DNA of 20,525 bases from the NCBI GenBank assembly GCA_947586295.1, contig CANPXQ010000004.1, positions 1-20,525 on the forward strand, in the 5' to 3' direction. The notes below the pieces were generated by a model that saw nothing but the letters and a program-made list of their open reading frames with translations, did no database searches and was not told where the DNA came from. This DNA comes from an uncultured Bacilli bacterium. Lineage in GTDB: Bacteria; Bacillota_I; Bacilli_A; RF39; UBA660. Shown piece by piece: positions 1 to 8,049 of the stretch. The translations under genes were made by a program, and so were the position numbers. Position 1 is the stretch's first letter. Each line of letters starts with the position of its first letter.

Positions 1-1904
1 CTATTTTTAAAACTTATTCCAATATCTGCAGTGGAAAGTGATGGGGCATCATTTATACCATCTCCAACCATTATTATTTTTTCACCTTTATTTTTTAATT
101 CTTGTAAATATTTAGTTTTTTCTTTAGGTGTAACATTAGCAACAATATTTTTTATACCCAATTCTTGGCCAATCATTTTAGCGGTATTAATATTATCCCC
201 TGTAAGCATAGTTATCTCATACCCCGCATTTTGAATTTCTTTTAAAGCTTTTTTAGCTCCTTTTTTTATTATGTCTTTTACGCCAATTAAGGCAATAATT
301 TGGGCATTTTCAGTAACATAAATTATACTATTACCTTTATTAGTTAATTCCTTTTCTTGTTTTAAAATACCGGGGGAAACTTCTTTTATTAATTTTTTAT
401 TTCCTAAATAATAGTTTTTATTATTTATTTTAGCTTTTATTCCCATACCAGCAATTTCTTTATATTCTTTTACTTTTAAATCTTTTAATTTATAAATTGT
501 TAAAGCTTTGGCAATAGGATGAGTAGAATTTAACTCAATATTACCTACTATATTTAATAATTCTTTATTAGAATATTTAGAATAGTTATATATATCACTT
601 ACTTTTAAATTTCCATAAGTTAAAGTACCAGTTTTATCAAAAATAATATGGTTAATATGCGAAGCAATTTCTAAACTAGCACTGGATTTAATTAAGATTC
701 CTTCTTTTGCAGACTTACCAATAGATACCACAATAGCTAAAGGAGCAGCCAATCCTAAGGCACAAGGACAAGCTACTACTAAAACAGTTACCATCGCAAC
801 TATTGAATTATTTAAAGAATTATGTAATAAAAGATTTAAACCAAAAGTTAAAAATGCTAATAACAAAATAAGAGGAACAAAATAAGAACTAACTTTATCA
901 ACTATTCGCGATATAGGCATTTTAGTATTACTGGCTTCTAAAACTAAATGCACCATTTCTGATATTGTTGATTTAGGGCCAATTTTTAAGGCTTCATATA
1001 AAACTATGCCATCATAATTAATAGCCCCAGCCACAACATCATCACCTACGCTTTTTTTAACAGGTTTAGATTCTCCAGTTATAAATGACTCATCAAAGTG
1101 AGCTTCTCCACTAATTATCTTCCCATCAACAGCTACTTTCATTCCCGGTTTTACAATTAGAATATCTTTAACTTTAACCTCATCAATAGTAACTATCTTT
1201 TCTAAACCATCAACTTTTAATAAAGCTACTTCCGGAGTTACCTTAACTAACTCTTTTATCGCTTCTTGAGTTTTTTCCTTACTAGAATTATCTATATATC
1301 TACCTATTTTAATAAAATAAATAATCATACAAACCGATTCATAATATAAATTATTAATTAAAGCCATTTTGCCTTGAAAAATTAAAAGACTATTAATAAA
1401 GCTATAAATAAAACTGGCCAGCACTCCTAAAGCAACTAAAGTATCCATATTAGGCCCTTTAAATAAATTCTTTATTCCTTTAATTATTATATCTTGACCA
1501 TACCATAAAAATACAATAGCTAAAATACCTAATATTAATACATAATTTAAAGGATGTTTCATTTTATCAAAAATTTCAATAAACGGAATATGAAACATAT
1601 GAAACATTGATATTCCCATAACTAATATAAGAAGTATGCCATATATTATTAAAAATAACTTGGAAAAATTATAAGAATTTTCTTTTTTAGGATTATATAT
1701 TCCTCCATATTTATAACCCGAATTATTTATATATTGCGCAATATTATCCATTGTTATATTATCTTCATAACAAATTAATGCTTGTCCCATAACCAAATTA
1801 ACCGAACAATCAATAATTCCCTCTTGTTTATTTACATATTTTTCAATATGATTAGAGCAAGCACTACAAGTCATTCCTTCAATTTTTACAATAACTTTTT
1901 TCAT
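1..1904 (-). CDS. copA: Heavy-metal (probably Cu+) P1B-type ATPase, C-terminus cut by window edge
   Basis: Membrane pump that exports a soft metal, most likely Cu+, using ATP. Visible: an N-terminal metal-binding domain with GMTCSAC (Cys13, Cys16), several membrane segments, actuator TGES from Thr276, the intramembrane metal site CPC at 379-381, the phosphorylated Asp423 in DKTGT, the P1B His-Pro dipeptide at 462-463, TGDN from Thr568 and GDGINDAP from Gly614. These order and spacing features are those of CopA/CopB-type P1B pumps; CPC plus a CxxC domain favours copper. There is a single metal-binding domain. About 634 residues are visible; the last two membrane helices lie beyond base 1. The start is ATG at 1904, preceded by a GAGAGG ribosome site. 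No CopZ or copper-responsive repressor is visible on this side. A TATAAT sits at 1924-1929 on the minus strand but without a good -35, so read-through from upstream is possible. Confidence 0.95.
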   Translation of the reverse strand, partial: MKKVIVKIEGMTCSACSNHIEKYVNKQEGIIDCSVNLVMGQALICYEDNITMDNIAQYINNSGYKYGGIYNPKKENSYNFSKLFLIIYGILLILVMGISMFHMFHIPFIEIFDKMKHPLNYVLILGILAIVFLWYGQDIIIKGIKNLFKGPNMDTLVALGVLASFIYSFINSLLIFQGKMALINNLYYESVCMIIYFIKIGRYIDNSSKEKTQEAIKELVKVTPEVALLKVDGLEKIVTIDEVKVKDILIVKPGMKVAVDGKIISGEAHFDESFITGESKPVKKSVGDDVVAGAINYDGIVLYEALKIGPKSTISEMVHLVLEASNTKMPISRIVDKVSSYFVPLILLLAFLTFGLNLLLHNSLNNSIVAMVTVLVVACPCALGLAAPLAIVVSIGKSAKEGILIKSSASLEIASHINHIIFDKTGTLTYGNLKVSDIYNYSKYSNKELLNIVGNIELNSTHPIAKALTIYKLKDLKVKEYKEIAGMGIKAKINNKNYYLGNKKLIKEVSPGILKQEKELTNKGNSIIYVTENAQIIALIGVKDIIKKGAKKALKEIQNAGYEITMLTGDNINTAKMIGQELGIKNIVANVTPKEKTKYLQELKNKGEKIIMVGDGINDAPSLSTADIGISFKN

Positions 1905-1932
1905 TTTCGACCTCTCATTTATTATTATAATT

Positions 1933-1962
1933 TAAAAAACTACTTTATAGTAGTCTTTTTTT
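1933..1962 (-). terminator. Hairpin terminator after the M23 peptidase gene
   Basis: A hairpin ACTAC / GTAGT (1939-1943 with 1950-1954, six-base loop) is flanked by A and T tracts that can extend the stem past one bulged base. On the minus strand it ends in a T run. It lies between the peptidase stop codon and copA. The stem is short with only two G:C pairs, so termination may be partial. Confidence 0.5.
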
Positions 1963-1965
1963 AAC

Positions 1966-3177
1966 TTAATCAAACCATTGATTACGAGAATAAAACCAGG
2001 CCCCTTTAGTTTTAGGATAACCAGGTGGATTAATTAAATTAGCGACAAAATTAGAATAATTTTTATATACACATTCGGAAACTGATACGTGTAAATGCGC
2101 ACCTGTAGTACACCGGTCATACCCTCCGTGCAAAGTTGATGTGCTATAACCTCCCGAATAACCGATTGTTGTTTGTTGATTGACCTTTTGTCCAGTTGTA
2201 ACACTTACAGATAAAAGATGAGCATACAATACCGTATATGGTTTACCATCAATATAAGATTGAACATAAACTTGATTACCACCACAATTTGTTCTAAAGG
2301 TTGTAACGACAGTTCCAATAGTTGATGATAAAACTTCTGTACCCTCAGCAACCCCAATATCTATACCACTGTGATTAGAAGATTGACCTGCAACATTACG
2401 AAAACCAAATAAAGAATTTATTCTTCCTTCATTAACTGGTTTTAACCATGTACCATTACCACTAGTACGAGCAATACACGCAACTAAATTTTCATCTTCC
2501 GCACACCCCATTTGTTCATATGTCCTAATAGCATCTTTTTGGGATTTTATATCGCTTTCTATATCTACAGATATATCACTTAATTCTACTAAATCGGAAT
2601 CTAATTCCTTAATCTTATTTTCAAAGTTTACAATATTTTGATCTAATTCCTTTTCATATTTTTTTAAATCAATTTGGCGTTGTTCATTCTCATTTATTAA
2701 ATCTTCTAAAGTATATAATTGTTCTTGATTATAATTTACCAACTGTTCAATAGCATCTATTCGCATAATTAATTCTGTCATACTAGAGGAATCCGTAATA
2801 AATTCTAAATAGGAATTTTCTCCCATCATTAATTGATAAAAAACCATTAATTCTTCAGTTTTACTTTCATACTCTTTAATTTTTTCTTCTGTTTCTTTTA
2901 TATTTGCTTTAGCTTCTTCTATTTTAGATTCACTTTCTTCTTTTTCATTTTGAGCATTTACTATCTCTTGATTTTTTTTATTTATTTCACTTTGAGTATA
3001 TTTCTTTTTATTATCATTGTTTTGTTTTTCTCTTTGAAAATCCGCTAAATCTTTTCTTAAGCCAGCTAAAGTAGTTGCTCCACTAACTGCCTTTACTTTT
3101 AAGGGCATAATTAAATAACCACTAACAATAAATAATATTAAAATATAACTAATTATAATATTTCTTACTTTTTTCAT
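1966..3177 (-). CDS. Secreted coiled-coil M23 (LytM) peptidase, probable FtsEX-controlled wall hydrolase
   Basis: A 403-residue exported zinc peptidase expected to cut peptidoglycan stem peptides or cross-bridges. An N-terminal signal sequence (membrane segment about 7-25, probable cleavage after VKA, residue 30) is followed by long coiled coils (about 35-115 and 140-222), then the M23 domain (about 240-385). The zinc and catalytic residues are intact: His269 and Asp273 in HSGID, His320 in YAHL, and His361/His363 in AHLHV. The architecture is that of EnvC-like FtsEX partners. The ATG overlaps the ftsX stop as ATGA (3174-3177), so the two genes are probably translationally coupled. This supports the idea that FtsX binds the coiled coil and activates the enzyme. 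In Bacillus the FtsEX-controlled enzyme is CwlO (NlpC/P60) and in Streptococcus PcsB (CHAP); an M23 partner is a different solution. The family call is firm; FtsEX control is inferred from context. Confidence 0.9.
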   Translation of the reverse strand: MKKVRNIIISYILILFIVSGYLIMPLKVKAVSGATTLAGLRKDLADFQREKQNNDNKKKYTQSEINKKNQEIVNAQNEKEESESKIEEAKANIKETEEKIKEYESKTEELMVFYQLMMGENSYLEFITDSSSMTELIMRIDAIEQLVNYNQEQLYTLEDLINENEQRQIDLKKYEKELDQNIVNFENKIKELDSDLVELSDISVDIESDIKSQKDAIRTYEQMGCAEDENLVACIARTSGNGTWLKPVNEGRINSLFGFRNVAGQSSNHSGIDIGVAEGTEVLSSTIGTVVTTFRTNCGGNQVYVQSYIDGKPYTVLYAHLLSVSVTTGQKVNQQTTIGYSGGYSTSTLHGGYDRCTTGAHLHVSVSECVYKNYSNFVANLINPPGYPKTKGAWFYSRNQWFD

Positions 3178-4067
3178 ATTTTCAAATGCTTCCTTACAGC
3201 TTTTAAACTTCCAAACATACCTACTAAAGCTCCAATAATAACTAATATTAAGGATACATAGAAGACAAAATTATATGGTTTTATTAATATTATTAAATTT
3301 GTAAATAATTCTCCTCCCATTTTTGTAAATAAAATGACATATCCATATATAGTAATACAAATAGGAATTATGGAACCAATTATACCAATTATAAACCCTT
3401 CAATAACAAAAGGTAATTTAATAAATGTATTACTTGCTCCAACTAAACGCATTATTTCAATTTCATTTCTTCTATTTATAATTGTTAATTTTATAGTATT
3501 ACTAATTAAAAAGGCTGTTACTAAAATTAAAGCTACTACAACAACAATTACAATTTTTTCAACTACATCGAATGTGGAAACAACTGTTTCGACCATTCCT
3601 TCTCCATATTTAACTTCTTTAACGCCTTCTATACTTTTTATGTATTCCGCCGTTTTATGAATATCTTCTATATCATAAACTTTTACTTGAAAAGAATCTA
3701 ATAAGGGATTATTATCCAGATAATCTAAAATAGTTCCATAAGTAGTCGAAAAATCTTTCATTTCTAGTTTCCATTCATCTTTACTTTTAAATATACATTC
3801 AGATACATTACTTTGACTATTTATATCCATCTTTATATTATTTATTTTTTCTTCTGATAACCCGCTATCTAAATAAATAACAATACTTAATTCATCTTCA
3901 ATCAATTTAGTAGCATTTTCAATATTGGCAGCACATATAATAGCTACGGATACTAAAATCAAAGTAATTGTTGTACACATAATAGAGGCAAAACTTAAAC
4001 TAAAATTTCGGCCTATACTTTTAAAAGAATCGCGAATACTTCTGCCAATTATTCTAAATACTTTCAT
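3174..4067 (-). CDS. ftsX: Cell-division ABC transporter permease-like protein FtsX
   Basis: Membrane half of FtsEX, which passes ATP-driven conformational change across the membrane to a wall hydrolase. The protein has 297 residues with four membrane segments (about 24-47, 172-192, 221-245, 267-287) and an extracellular domain between the first two (about 50-165), the region that contacts hydrolases in the family. The N-terminal stretch RSIRDSFKSIGRN is typical of FtsX, which is why ATG at 4067 is preferred to upstream in-frame starts at 4091 and 4100. AAAGGAAG lies upstream, at a rather long 13-base spacing. The gene overlaps the end of ftsE by 14 bases and ends in TGA inside the start of the M23 gene. 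That TGA also shows UGA is a stop in this organism. Confidence 0.93.
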   Translation of the reverse strand: MKVFRIIGRSIRDSFKSIGRNFSLSFASIMCTTITLILVSVAIICAANIENATKLIEDELSIVIYLDSGLSEEKINNIKMDINSQSNVSECIFKSKDEWKLEMKDFSTTYGTILDYLDNNPLLDSFQVKVYDIEDIHKTAEYIKSIEGVKEVKYGEGMVETVVSTFDVVEKIVIVVVVALILVTAFLISNTIKLTIINRRNEIEIMRLVGASNTFIKLPFVIEGFIIGIIGSIIPICITIYGYVILFTKMGGELFTNLIILIKPYNFVFYVSLILVIIGALVGMFGSLKAVRKHLKI

Positions 4068-4755
4068 GAGATTTATATCTTCCTTTCGCATAATCACCAA
4101 CTAAAATACCATGGTCAATTACTAAAACTCTTTTCTTCATTCGATTAACTATATCTTTATCGTGAGTTGCCATAATAATAGTCGTCTTTAAATCTTTATT
4201 TATTCCATCGATTACTTTCATTATTTCTTGACTTGTTTCAGGATCTAAATTACCGGTTGGTTCATCACATATTAATAGTTTTGGTTCATTAACTATTGCC
4301 CTTGCAATACAGACTCTTTGTTGTTCCCCACCTGATAATTCATTAGGAAAACATCTAACCTTTTCTTTTAAGCCAACACGATTTAAAGCATCTAATACTT
4401 TAGGACGAATTTCTTTTTCTTTCATTCCTACACATTCCAAAGCAAAAGCCACATTTTCGTAAACTGTTAACTTAGGTAATAACTTAAAATCTTGGAAAAC
4501 TATACCGATTTTTCTTCTTAATTTATATACTTTTCCATTTCTTATTTTCCCTACATTTAATCCCCCAACTAAAACATTACCTTGCGTTGGTTTTTCTTCA
4601 CGATATAGCATTTTTATAAATGTAGATTTTCCACTGGCAGTTAGTCCTATAACAAATACAAATTCTCCTTTTTCTATTTCTACAGACATATCTGCTAAAG
4701 CAGTTACCCCATTTTTATATACTTTACTAACATTTTTTAATTCAATAAAACTCAT
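4054..4755 (-). CDS. ftsE: Cell-division ATP-binding protein FtsE
   Basis: Cytoplasmic ATPase of the FtsEX complex, 233 residues, normal family length. Visible motifs: Walker A GLTASGKST (37-45), Q-loop Gln88, signature LSGGEQQR (140-147), Walker B LLICDE (160-165), D-loop and switch His198. FIKMLYREEKP after the P-loop is characteristic of Gram-positive FtsE. The Walker A loop reads LTAS where FtsE usually has PSGA; the Gly-Lys-Ser/Thr core is intact, so ATP binding should be kept. It follows yitT by 32 bases and overlaps ftsX. An extended -10 upstream (4771-4779) may give ftsEX its own promoter inside the run. Start ATG at 4755 has AGGATGGTGG just upstream. Confidence 0.95.
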   Translation of the reverse strand: MSFIELKNVSKVYKNGVTALADMSVEIEKGEFVFVIGLTASGKSTFIKMLYREEKPTQGNVLVGGLNVGKIRNGKVYKLRRKIGIVFQDFKLLPKLTVYENVAFALECVGMKEKEIRPKVLDALNRVGLKEKVRCFPNELSGGEQQRVCIARAIVNEPKLLICDEPTGNLDPETSQEIMKVIDGINKDLKTTIIMATHDKDIVNRMKKRVLVIDHGILVGDYAKGRYKSHESI

Positions 4756-4770
4756 TTTACCACCATCCTA

Positions 4771-4779
4771 ATTATACCA
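4771..4779 (-). promoter_or_regulatory. Possible extended -10 promoter for ftsE
   Basis: On the minus strand TGGTATAAT reads as an extended -10 (TGn plus consensus TATAAT) in the yitT-ftsE gap. The -35 position holds TTTATG, a poor match. It would let ftsEX be transcribed without yitT. Confidence 0.4.
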
Positions 4780-4787
4780 TTTCTTTA

Positions 4788-5666
4788 TTACTCCATAAAT
4801 GGTAAATTTGACCTTCTAACCCCACCATTTACTTCATAACAACTATCAATGACTATAAATGCATCTGGGTCTATTTCTAATATTCGACTTTTTAATTTAT
4901 AATAATCGCGATTACTCACGGCCACCATTATCAAAGTGCTTTTTATATGACTATATCCTCCTTTAGTTGGTAATAAAGTAAACCCTGTTGAAAATTCATC
5001 AAATATTATTTTTTTAATCATTTTTGGTTTGCGCGTAAAAATATAAAATAATTTACTATCTGATATACCATATAATATCTTATCAACAAAAACAGTACTT
5101 ATAATCATAATACATAATGAATATATACCATTTTCAATTGAAAATACTAAACTACAGCCAATTATAACTATCGCATTCACAATAAGTAAAGCTTTAGATT
5201 CAGGAATTTTTAAATATTTATTTAGTAACTGCATTAAAACATCATTTCCACCCGTTGTATAACCGCTTTTATATATAAGTCCATTACTAATACCATACAT
5301 TAAGGCCGCAATAATTATTGTTATAAGAATTTCTTGAAATTGAAAATATTTTAATAATACATTAGCAATAGGAGCAGTAAATGTAATCATTACGGGATAA
5401 AGAATAGTCCCCACGATAGTTTTTTTTGTAATTTCCCATCCTAAAAAAATAAGACTAACTATTAATAATAATAAATTCATTATATATATAAAAAGTGTGG
5501 GATTAATGCCTACTATTTTATGCAATATTATAGCGAAGCCACTCATACCTGCAAAAGCAAAATTATTGGGAACTAAAAATAAATTATAATTTAATGCCAA
5601 AAGGAATACTCCTAGTACAAACATAATACCTTGAATTATTATCTTTTTATTACTTATATCCTCCAT
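4788..5666 (-). CDS. YitT family membrane protein (DUF161/DUF2179)
   Basis: An integral membrane protein of 292 residues whose family has no firmly established substrate. The N-terminal part holds about five to six hydrophobic segments (roughly 10-30, 55-76, 86-106, 112-132, 160-178, 182-198) and the conserved loop YTTGGNDVL (136-144). The C-terminal soluble DUF2179 domain spans about 225-280. Both parts and the length are typical of YitT/YqfU/YebE-type proteins in Firmicutes. The start ATG at 5666 has GAGGCGG seven bases upstream and a good promoter (5691-5719). It is the first gene of the run that continues into ftsEX; that link is only positional. It is divergent from gerQ. Confidence 0.93.
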   Translation of the reverse strand: MEDISNKKIIIQGIMFVLGVFLLALNYNLFLVPNNFAFAGMSGFAIILHKIVGINPTLFIYIMNLLLLIVSLIFLGWEITKKTIVGTILYPVMITFTAPIANVLLKYFQFQEILITIIIAALMYGISNGLIYKSGYTTGGNDVLMQLLNKYLKIPESKALLIVNAIVIIGCSLVFSIENGIYSLCIMIISTVFVDKILYGISDSKLFYIFTRKPKMIKKIIFDEFSTGFTLLPTKGGYSHIKSTLIMVAVSNRDYYKLKSRILEIDPDAFIVIDSCYEVNGGVRRSNLPFME

Positions 5667-5690
5667 ACTAGTACCGCCTCTATATTATTA

Positions 5691-5719
5691 ATTATAAATG
5701 ATATAATTAATTTTAGCAA
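5691..5719 (-). promoter_or_regulatory. Sigma-A-like promoter for yitT
   Basis: On the minus strand TTGCTA (5714-5719), a 17-base spacer and TATAAT (5691-5696). The start codon is 24 bases past the -10. The -35 overlaps the presumed -35 of the divergent gerQ promoter. Confidence 0.65.
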
Positions 5720-5745
5720 ATATTATCACAATATTTTCATATAAT
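5718..5745 (+). promoter_or_regulatory. gerQ promoter, possibly sporulation-sigma type
   Basis: CATATAAT at 5738-5745 with AAATATT at 5718-5724, 13 bases apart. This resembles the mother-cell sigma-E pattern (ATATT-like -35, CATA-type -10). The embedded TATAAT also fits sigma-A, but no TTGACA-like -35 was seen at 17 bases. Sigma assignment is an inference from pattern plus the spore-coat gene downstream. Confidence 0.45.
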
Positions 5746-5767
5746 TTACTGAGGTGAATTAATAAAA

Positions 5768-6127
5768 ATGAATGGCAGTTTTTACCAAAACCCAACTTTT
5801 CCTAGCACTACCAATTATGCAACTCCTCCGGGAAATATGGAATCGACGCAAATAGGAACTTCTCTACCTATGGAACAAAGCTTTATCGAAAATATTTTAA
5901 GACTTAATAAAGGAAAAAAAGTTAAAGCTTATGTATCTTACCCTGATTCTAGTGCTTGGCAAAACAAAATTTATGAAGGCGTAATTGAAGAAGCCGGAAG
6001 AGATCATTTAATTATCCGAGACCCATTAAATAATAATTGGTATTTAATTCGCATTATTTATTTAAATTATGTGGAATTTATGGAACCAATTATTTATTCT
6101 CACGCTTACTCTGAAAAAACTTATTAA
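5768..6127 (+). CDS. gerQ: Spore coat protein GerQ
   Basis: A spore-coat protein; in Bacillus subtilis GerQ is needed to place the cortex-lytic enzyme CwlJ and is cross-linked by transglutaminase. The conserved domain is visible at about 33-112: LPMEQSFIENILRLNKGK, then GVIEEAGRDHLIIRDP and a hydrophobic strand ending YLNYVEFMEPI, matching the GerQ core in order and spacing. The protein has 119 residues, against about 180 in B. subtilis; the shortening is in the N-terminal Asn/Gln/Pro-rich tail. The first Lys is Lys48, so the N-terminal lysines cross-linked in B. subtilis are absent. It has a strong GAGGTGA site (5751-5757) and stands alone, divergent from yitT. It is the only recognisable sporulation gene in the window. 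The GerQ call is firm; that the organism sporulates is inferred. Confidence 0.93.
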   Translation: MNGSFYQNPTFPSTTNYATPPGNMESTQIGTSLPMEQSFIENILRLNKGKKVKAYVSYPDSSAWQNKIYEGVIEEAGRDHLIIRDPLNNNWYLIRIIYLNYVEFMEPIIYSHAYSEKTY

Positions 6128-6129
6128 CT

Positions 6130-6160
6130 AAAAAATTTAGGATGAACCTAAATTTTTTTA
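6130..6160. terminator. Strong bidirectional terminator between gerQ and the MBL hydrolase gene
   Basis: A 12-bp perfect stem (6130-6141 with 6147-6158) with a five-base loop, flanked by A and T tracts so that either strand ends in a T run. It serves the convergent gene ends and overlaps the stop codon of the minus-strand gene. Confidence 0.85.
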
Positions 6161-6664
6161 TACTGCTCCACCATAATATTTAAAGTTTTGCTTTTCATAT
6201 CCTAACGTTGTGGCCTTTCCGTGACCTGGATAGATAATTATTTTATCAGGATAACTACTAATCATTTTTAAACTTGCTTGCATTTTTTTAAAATCACCCG
6301 TTGGTAAATCGCAACGCCCAATAGAATCTAAAAAAATAAAATCACCACTAAATAATACCTGTTCTTTAGGAAAATAAAAACTTAAAGAATCTGCTGTATG
6401 TCCTGGTGTTTTTAATATTTCCATATGCCAATTAAAGTTTATTTCATTAGCCTTTAAATGATAATATTCTTCTATTTCCTTTAAAGATCCAATATGATCA
6501 GAATGATGATGTGTTACTAAAATTCCAACAATATTTTTTTCTTCACCAGCTTTAATTATTTTCCCTGCTTCATCTCCTGGATCAATTATTATCGTTTCCT
6601 TACCCTTAGTAACTATATAACAATTAGTTTCTAAATAACCAACTTTCACTATTTCTATTTTCAT
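6158..6664 (-). CDS. Small metallo-beta-lactamase-fold hydrolase (glyoxalase II-like)
   Basis: A 168-residue cytoplasmic metal-dependent hydrolase. It carries the full ligand set: THHHSDH (His52, His54, Asp56, His57), His89 in PGHT, Asp108 in SGD and His148 in PGHG. The family includes hydroxyacylglutathione hydrolases and other thioesterases; the substrate cannot be told from sequence. It is shorter than most Firmicute homologues of about 200 residues, apparently through a reduced segment between residues 65 and 80, but no motif is lost. It starts eight bases after the MBOAT gene, with AGGTGA before ATG at 6664, so it is the last gene of the DHHW-MBOAT unit. Whether it works with them is unknown. 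Confidence 0.9.
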   Translation of the reverse strand: MKIEIVKVGYLETNCYIVTKGKETIIIDPGDEAGKIIKAGEEKNIVGILVTHHHSDHIGSLKEIEEYYHLKANEINFNWHMEILKTPGHTADSLSFYFPKEQVLFSGDFIFLDSIGRCDLPTGDFKKMQASLKMISSYPDKIIIYPGHGKATTLGYEKQNFKYYGGAV

Positions 6665-6672
6665 AAACTCAC

Positions 6673-8049
6673 CTAAAACCTAAAATAAATAAAAGGATTG
6701 TAAGAACCAATAATTATTTCACAAATACTTAAGATAAAAAGAATAATTATTAATATATCGGTAATTACCCAATTTATCTTTTGCATTTTTTGGCCTAATG
6801 TAGTCGCTAGAAAGAAAGATAAAATAAAGGCCAAAAGAGTATTAAAATTAAAGAAATTAATATAACCAAAAATATTTATATTACCTAATCCATAAAACCC
6901 AAACATTGCTTTATATATAGTACCTATTTCATTTAAAGTTATGCTTCTAAATAAAACCCAACCTAAAATTACGAAAACTAAAGCATAAATATGTTTTAAA
7001 ACTTTAGGTACCTTTTGAAAATATTTTTGAAAAATTAATTTTTCCATTAATAAAATTATACCATAATATAATCCCCATAAAATAAAGTTAACACTAGCGC
7101 CATGCCATAAACCTGTCAAAGCCCAAACAATTAAAATATTAATAACAAATCTGGGCATTTTTACTCTATTACCACCTAAAGGAATATAAACATAATCGCG
7201 GAAAAAGGTACTTAAAGAAATATGCCACCGGTGCCAAAAATCGGTAATACTATCCGCTAAATAAGGATAATTAAAGTTTTCCAAATAATGAAAACCTAAC
7301 ATTCTTCCAATACCAATGGCCATATCCGAATAACCCGAAAAATCAAATAATATTTGAAAACTATAGCATATCATCGCCACCCAAGAACCTACAAATCCAT
7401 AAACACTAGCATTTTGACTTAAAATCTCTTGGGCTAATAAACCCATTGTATTCGCTATCAATATTTTTTTCGCTAATCCAATCATAAAACGTCTTACCCC
7501 ATTAGTAAAATCTTTTAAATTTTCTTTCCGATTATCTAATTCATCTTCAATAGTTGCATACCTAACTATAGGGCCGGCAATTAATTGAGGAAAAGCAATA
7601 ATATAACAACCTAAATAAATAATATTATTTTGAACTTTTACTTTTTCTCTATAAACATCGATAACATAAGATAACATTTGAAAAGTATAAAAGCTAATAC
7701 CAATTGGCAATATAATATTCGGAACTGGTAAATTTATTTTTAAAATACTATTTATACTTGTTACAATAAATGGTACATATTTAAATACAACAAGAATGCC
7801 AATATCAAAGATTAATGTTAAAATAAACATTAATTTATTTTTATTTTTAGCAATTATCTTAGTTAAGATATAATTTATAAATATCGAAAATAGAACTAAA
7901 AAAACATAAAGAGGTTCACCCCAAGCATAGAAAAATAAACTAAAAAGAAATAAAACTACATTTCTTAAGTTTCTTTTTTTACAAACGAAATAAGTAAGTA
8001 AAAATAAAGGAAAAAATATAAATAAAAATATTAAACTTGTAAATTCCAT
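6673..8049 (-). CDS. MBOAT family O-acyltransferase (AlgI/DltB/PatA type)
   Basis: A polytopic membrane protein of 458 residues that moves an acyl group (usually acetyl) across the membrane to a surface polymer. Many hydrophobic helices are visible, with family motifs in order: FDFSGYSDMAIGIGRMLGF from about 235, FWHRWHISLSTFFRDYVYIP at 271-290, and the catalytic His316 in LTGLWHGAS. This is the AlgI/PatA-like branch; DltB would be expected beside dltA, dltC and dltD, none of which is present. The start overlaps the stop of the upstream DHHW gene by one base (TAATG at 8047-8051) with GGAGG just before, so translation is coupled. The partner suggests a two-component acylation system for an extracellular glycan. 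The target polymer is not identifiable here. Confidence 0.93.
   Translation of the reverse strand: MEFTSLIFLFIFFPLFLLTYFVCKKRNLRNVVLFLFSLFFYAWGEPLYVFLVLFSIFINYILTKIIAKNKNKLMFILTLIFDIGILVVFKYVPFIVTSINSILKINLPVPNIILPIGISFYTFQMLSYVIDVYREKVKVQNNIIYLGCYIIAFPQLIAGPIVRYATIEDELDNRKENLKDFTNGVRRFMIGLAKKILIANTMGLLAQEILSQNASVYGFVGSWVAMICYSFQILFDFSGYSDMAIGIGRMLGFHYLENFNYPYLADSITDFWHRWHISLSTFFRDYVYIPLGGNRVKMPRFVINILIVWALTGLWHGASVNFILWGLYYGIILLMEKLIFQKYFQKVPKVLKHIYALVFVILGWVLFRSITLNEIGTIYKAMFGFYGLGNINIFGYINFFNFNTLLAFILSFFLATTLGQKMQKINWVITDILIIILFILSICEIIIGSYNPFIYFRF

Noticed and set aside
31..234. Plus-strand open frame of 67 codons
   Set aside because: Lies opposite the conserved P-domain of the copper ATPase; no ribosome site and no recognisable product.
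3174..3176. Mycoplasma-like code (TGA as Trp), suggested by the extreme AT content
   Set aside because: TGA ends ftsX exactly at the expected length and Trp is encoded by TGG throughout.
3334..3660. Plus-strand open frame of 108 codons
   Set aside because: Mirror of the ftsX reading frame; its hydrophobic, Ile/Thr-rich composition is what antisense of an AT-rich membrane gene gives.
4775..4804. Inverted repeat TACCATTT / AAATGGTA near the end of yitT
   Set aside because: Fourteen-base loop and no T run on the minus strand; it overlaps coding sequence and the putative ftsE -10, so it is not called a terminator.
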